DNA from: Deltaproteobacteria bacterium
GTDB lineage: Bacteria > Desulfobacterota > Desulfobulbia > Desulfobulbales > BM004
NCBI GenBank assembly: GCA_019312695.1
Contig: JAFDCT010000176.1
Span: forward strand, 1 to 7,231
DNA: 7,231 nucleotides
Direction of reading: 5' to 3'
Of this stretch, positions 4,331-7,231 are shown one piece after another. The notes beneath the pieces are model-generated. The model was not told where the DNA came from. It did not search any database and worked only from the letters and a program-made list of their open reading frames with translations. Position 1 is the stretch's first letter, and each line of letters starts with the position of its first letter. The position numbers were made by a program, and so were the translations under genes.

Positions 4331-4695
4331 ATCTAAACAGAAGTATCTTTTATATTTTATATTTCCCTCTTTTACTTGCCTTGTCAATCGTCAACCGTCA
4401 ATCATCGTCTCGTATCGTATGACGACAATTTTGTATGTTGACAAAAGAAGGAGCACGAAAAGGGCACCCCGATGTCGGCCGCTCTTTATGAGCAGCGCTG
4501 GGTAGCCCGACTCAACCGAACCAAGTGATCGGCTGCACTTTCTTTTGGATCGCTTTCTTTATGCAAGTTGTCTGTCTGCCAATCGTCGTTCGTATACTAG
4601 AATGGCAATCATCAGGTTGTCTCGTTACCTGATAATCGTCCGCAGTTGTATACTTGCCGACAATGAAAATGAGCGTAAATAATAAAAGATTGATA
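4331..4695. other. 365-base spacer with recurring AATCGTC/AATCATC motifs, no convincing gene
   Basis: Five related 7-mers recur in the same orientation: AATCGTC at 4386-4392, 4581-4587 and 4634-4640, and AATCATC at 4400-4406 and 4607-4613. Two imperfect longer direct copies, CAATCATCGTCTCGTATCGTA (from 4399) and CAATCGTCGTTCGTATACTA (from 4580), flank a more GC-rich core (about 4440-4560). GTATACT-x-G occurs at 4592-4600 and again at 4647-4655. The core has a 28-codon open frame (4442-4525, reading ...EHEKGTPMSAALYEQRWVAR...) with no start-site signals. I recognise no RNA family and no insertion-sequence terminal repeats. It could be the eroded site of a small mobile element, a 3' leader of the nuo transcript, or a binding-site cluster. 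Confidence 0.4.
4611..4633. repeat. 7-bp inverted repeat downstream of nuoN
   Basis: ATCAGGT (4611-4617) and ACCTGAT (4627-4633) are perfect inverted copies with a 9-base centre. On the minus strand the hairpin would form about 63 bases after the nuoN stop, but it is followed by GATTGCCATTC rather than a U-tract. It is therefore not a standard terminator. A role in 3'-end protection of the nuo mRNA is possible. Confidence 0.4.
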
Positions 4696-6120
4696 CTACA
4701 TGATGCCTTTTACTGCAGCAGTGGCAATATCAACAACTGCAGCCGGCATGACACCCATAATGATGATAATGATCACCAGTCCAATGCTGACTGCCTGGGC
4801 CAGAGGGGCCACTGTGACAGCAGGTCTTTCCTCAGGATCGGTACAGTAGCTTATGCGGACTACTGACAGATAGTAGTAGATGGAGATGGCTGTATTTATC
4901 GCTGCCAGGATGACCAAGGCCAGGTAGCCTTCCTTCAGGGCACCGGCCAGGAGCATGAACTTGCCCATGAAACCGACAAAGGGCGGGATGCCTGCCAGAG
5001 CGAACATGCCTACAGCCAGGGTAAAGGCCATGAGCGGAGCCCTTTTGTGCAGTCCGGTCAAGTCACTGATGGCAAGGTTCTCTCCCTTTTCTGAGACATT
5101 GCAGATAACCAGGAAACAGGCAAGGTTCATCAGCATATAACCTGTAATATAGTAGATTGCCGTGGCAAAACCTGTATCCTTCAGAGTAATGATACCGAGA
5201 ATCACATAACCGGCATGGGCGATACCGGAAAAGGCAAGCATGCGTTTGATATCTTTCTGCACCAGGGCAATGAGGTTGCCATAAAACATGGAGCAGACGG
5301 CAAGAATCATCAGCAGGTTGACCAGCGTTGCCGCCGAGGGTGAAGCTAGGGTGGCAATCCTGATCAACAGGGCCACGGCACCAAGCTTGGGTACAGAGGC
5401 AATGAAAGCCGTGGTCTCATTTGAGGCGCCCTGATAAACATCGGGCAGCCAGAAATGAAATGGGAAAAGGCCAAGCTTGAAAAAGAAGCCGCCCATGACC
5501 AGGGCAATTCCTACTATGGCAGCAGGTGATGCAATAACCTGATTCATGGCAGGGATCAATTCATTCAAATAGGTGGTGCCGGTCAAACCGAAGAGATAGC
5601 TCATGCCAAAGAGCATGACGCCTGTTGCCACAACACCGAAGAGAATGTACTTGATGCCGGCCTCCATCTGCTCCCGCAGGCCGGTGTGATCATCACGCAT
5701 GGGCACAAGCAGATACAGGGCATAGGAAGAGAGTTCCAGAGCCACAAAGATGGAAAGAAGTTCAACGGAACTTACCAGCATGACCAGACCGAGAGCGCTT
5801 AGCAGCAGGAAAAGATAATATTCGGCCCTGATATTATCTTCTATACCCTTCAATTCACGGCTGAAAAGAAGCAGTACAGCAACACCGCCTGTTATCATCA
5901 GCTTGAAAAGCTGGGAGAACAGGTCAATCTTGTATGTTTTAAAGAACAGATCCCCTTCCAGCCTGAGGCTTCCCAGGCAGATCAGGAAGGCCACAACTGA
6001 CAAGGCAGCAGTAAGATTTCTTACCGTGCTGCTGCTCATCTTGCCAAGGGTGAGCAGAAAAATTACCAGGCAGCTTAACAGGAGAAAAAGCTCCGGAAAA
6101 AACAATGCCATTTTCATCAT
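4696..6120 (-). CDS. nuoN: NADH-quinone oxidoreductase subunit N (complex I membrane arm)
   Basis: The product is 474 residues, close to the usual length for NuoN, and is almost entirely hydrophobic with about 13-14 predicted membrane helices. It is one of the three antiporter-like proton-pumping subunits of complex I. Key channel residues are present: E129 in VALELSSYALY (helix 5 glutamate), K215 in GFFFKLGLFPFHFWLPDVYQGA (helix 7), K245 in SVPKLGA (helix 8), and K387 in GFMGKFMLLAGAL (helix 12 lysine, which is typical of NuoN). The QKDIKRMLAFSGIAHAGY segment with H302 is the conserved loop and helix 10. Several starts are possible (MMKM). The weak AAGGG site is 3 bases from the first ATG and 6 from the second (6117), so initiation may be at 6117. 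It follows nuoM after a 23-base gap, as the normal last gene of a nuo operon. No good terminator lies close downstream. Confidence 0.97.
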   Translation of the reverse strand: MMKMALFFPELFLLLSCLVIFLLTLGKMSSSTVRNLTAALSVVAFLICLGSLRLEGDLFFKTYKIDLFSQLFKLMITGGVAVLLLFSRELKGIEDNIRAEYYLFLLLSALGLVMLVSSVELLSIFVALELSSYALYLLVPMRDDHTGLREQMEAGIKYILFGVVATGVMLFGMSYLFGLTGTTYLNELIPAMNQVIASPAAIVGIALVMGGFFFKLGLFPFHFWLPDVYQGASNETTAFIASVPKLGAVALLIRIATLASPSAATLVNLLMILAVCSMFYGNLIALVQKDIKRMLAFSGIAHAGYVILGIITLKDTGFATAIYYITGYMLMNLACFLVICNVSEKGENLAISDLTGLHKRAPLMAFTLAVGMFALAGIPPFVGFMGKFMLLAGALKEGYLALVILAAINTAISIYYYLSVVRISYCTDPEERPAVTVAPLAQAVSIGLVIIIIIMGVMPAAVVDIATAAVKGIM

Positions 6121-6143
6121 ATACCCTTTTTTTACGCTTATAA

Positions 6144-7231
6144 TTAGTGTGGTATCACAAGTTTAGCTACTTCGATAATCCCCTGCCGGTCAACATCGGC
6201 AATAGCAATCTGCTCGACCAGGTTGCTGACGCTGGTATGCATGACATCCATGAACGGTCCGGGATTCAACCCTATCCACAGGACAAAAAGAAGCAGCGGA
6301 GCAAGTGTGATTATTTCACGGACATTCAAGTCAGAAAGGTAGGACTGGTCGGGATTATTGGTGCCGCCCCAGACCACCTTCTGCAGCATGCGAAGCATAT
6401 AGGCTGCTGCCAGCACGGCCCCGGGAATGGCACAGGCTGCGACAATCTTGGTCTTGGAAAAAGCGCCGGCCAGCACGAGAAATTCACCGATAAAACTGTT
6501 GGTGCCCGGAAAGGCCAGGGACGACAGGGAAAAAAAGCCGAGGAAGGTGACATAGACCGGCATGAATTTCCCGACACCTGCGGCCAGGGCCAATTCGCGG
6601 CTGTGGGTGCGCTCATAGATCATGCCGACCATGATAAAAAGGGCACCGGTGGTGACACCATGATTGATCATCTGCAGAATGGCTCCTTCTATCCCCTGGG
6701 AGTTGAAAACAAAGATACCCAGGGTGACAAAACCCATATGGCCCACACTGGAGTAGGCGATTAATTTCTTCATATCCTGCTGTGCCAGGGCGGTAAAACC
6801 GCCGTATATGATCCCGGCGACGGAAAGCCAGAGAATAAACGGCATGAAGGTAAGGCTTGCCTCCGGCGTAATAGGCAGGCAGAAACGCAGGAAACCGTAG
6901 GTTCCCATCTTCAAAAGCACGCTGGCCAGGACAACGGAACCTGCCGTAGGCGCCTCAACATGGGCAGCCGGCAACCAGGTGTGGAACGGGAACATGGGCA
7001 CCTTGATGGCAAAAGCCAGGAAGAATGCCAGGAAAACATAGATCTGGAAGACCGAGGAATATTCCTGCCCCATCATCATCGGAATGCTGAAAGTGCCATT
7101 TTTCAAATAGAGGGCGATGATGGCAACCAGAAGGAGTACCGATCCGGCAAGGGTATAGAGGAAGAACTTTATTGAGGCGTAGACTTTTCTGGGACCGCCC
7201 CAGATGGCGATCAGCAGATACATGGGGATAA
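6144..7231 (-). CDS. nuoM: NADH-quinone oxidoreductase subunit M, C-terminal two thirds (cut by right window edge)
   Basis: About 361 residues are visible of a protein that is usually near 500. The frame is open to the window edge, and the residues before the internal Met at 7223 (I-P) fit the family's IPMYLLI segment, so the true start is upstream and outside. NuoM is an antiporter-like proton-pumping subunit of complex I. Counting from that Met, conserved channel residues are K74 in FAIKVPMFPFHTWLP (helix 7), K105 in LLKMGTYG (helix 8) and H162 in YSSVGHMGFV. E247 in NSFIGEFLVL is the helix 12 glutamate, which separates NuoM from NuoN (lysine there). The helix 5 glutamate lies just outside the window. 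The downstream order nuoM-nuoN with a short gap confirms the operon. The stop TAA is at 6144-6146. Confidence 0.97.
   Translation of the reverse strand, partial: IPMYLLIAIWGGPRKVYASIKFFLYTLAGSVLLLVAIIALYLKNGTFSIPMMMGQEYSSVFQIYVFLAFFLAFAIKVPMFPFHTWLPAAHVEAPTAGSVVLASVLLKMGTYGFLRFCLPITPEASLTFMPFILWLSVAGIIYGGFTALAQQDMKKLIAYSSVGHMGFVTLGIFVFNSQGIEGAILQMINHGVTTGALFIMVGMIYERTHSRELALAAGVGKFMPVYVTFLGFFSLSSLAFPGTNSFIGEFLVLAGAFSKTKIVAACAIPGAVLAAAYMLRMLQKVVWGGTNNPDQSYLSDLNVREIITLAPLLLFVLWIGLNPGPFMDVMHTSVSNLVEQIAIADVDRQGIIEVAKLVIPH

Noticed and set aside
4308..4505. 65-codon plus-strand frame starting inside the hsp20 terminator
   Set aside because: It begins in the terminator loop and its composition is arbitrary; not a gene.
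4331..4695. CRISPR array or insertion sequence
   Set aside because: The recurring motifs are only 7-20 bases, unevenly spaced and diverged; no transposase and no terminal inverted repeats with target duplication were seen.
6147..6764. 205-codon plus-strand frame antisense to nuoM
   Set aside because: Long only because of the codon bias of a membrane protein on the other strand; its translation has no domain character.

Overview
The window looks like chromosomal DNA from a Gram-negative, respiring bacterium. Evidence for this is two proton-pumping subunits of respiratory complex I, the start of a proton-translocating transhydrogenase, an exported c-type cytochrome, a signal-peptide-bearing outer-membrane barrel and a lipoprotein. 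The cytochrome's sequence style resembles small monohaem cytochromes of Geobacter- and Desulfuromonas-like Desulfobacterota. That placement is from memory of the families and is tentative.

Layout from left to right. The minus strand carries the first 148 codons of a transhydrogenase alpha subunit (pntA, 1-446, running off the left edge). Upstream of it is a 225-base leader rich in inverted repeats. Next on the minus strand comes an apparent two-gene cell-envelope unit: a four-domain Ig-like lipoprotein (1418-2605) followed by a small outer-membrane beta-barrel protein (672-1325). At 2705-2730 there is an extreme poly-G tract. Directly after it, on the plus strand, is a headless C-terminal fragment of a beta-helix surface protein (2719-3078). 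That fragment ends at a strong bidirectional terminator shared with the convergent cytochrome c gene (3167-3478, minus). The cytochrome gene and a small heat-shock protein gene (3822-4268, plus) are divergent across a 343-base regulatory region. That region contains two sigma70-like promoters, two palindromes, and a leader hairpin that covers part of a very strong ribosome binding site. After the hsp20 terminator comes a 365-base stretch with no convincing gene but with recurring AATCGTC-type motifs. The right third is the 3' end of a nuo operon on the minus strand: nuoM (partial, running off the right edge) and nuoN.

Functionally, NuoM and NuoN are proton-pumping membrane-arm subunits of NADH:quinone oxidoreductase. 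PntA would couple the proton gradient to NADPH formation. The genes between them are envelope and stress functions with no visible link to each other. No mobile-element gene, CRISPR array, tRNA or rRNA was seen. I found no clear novel multi-gene system. The points most worth a second look are the hsp20 leader (a possible RNA thermometer), the poly-G junction with the truncated beta-helix gene (a real deletion or an assembly/sequencing artefact), and the motif-rich spacer downstream of nuoN.
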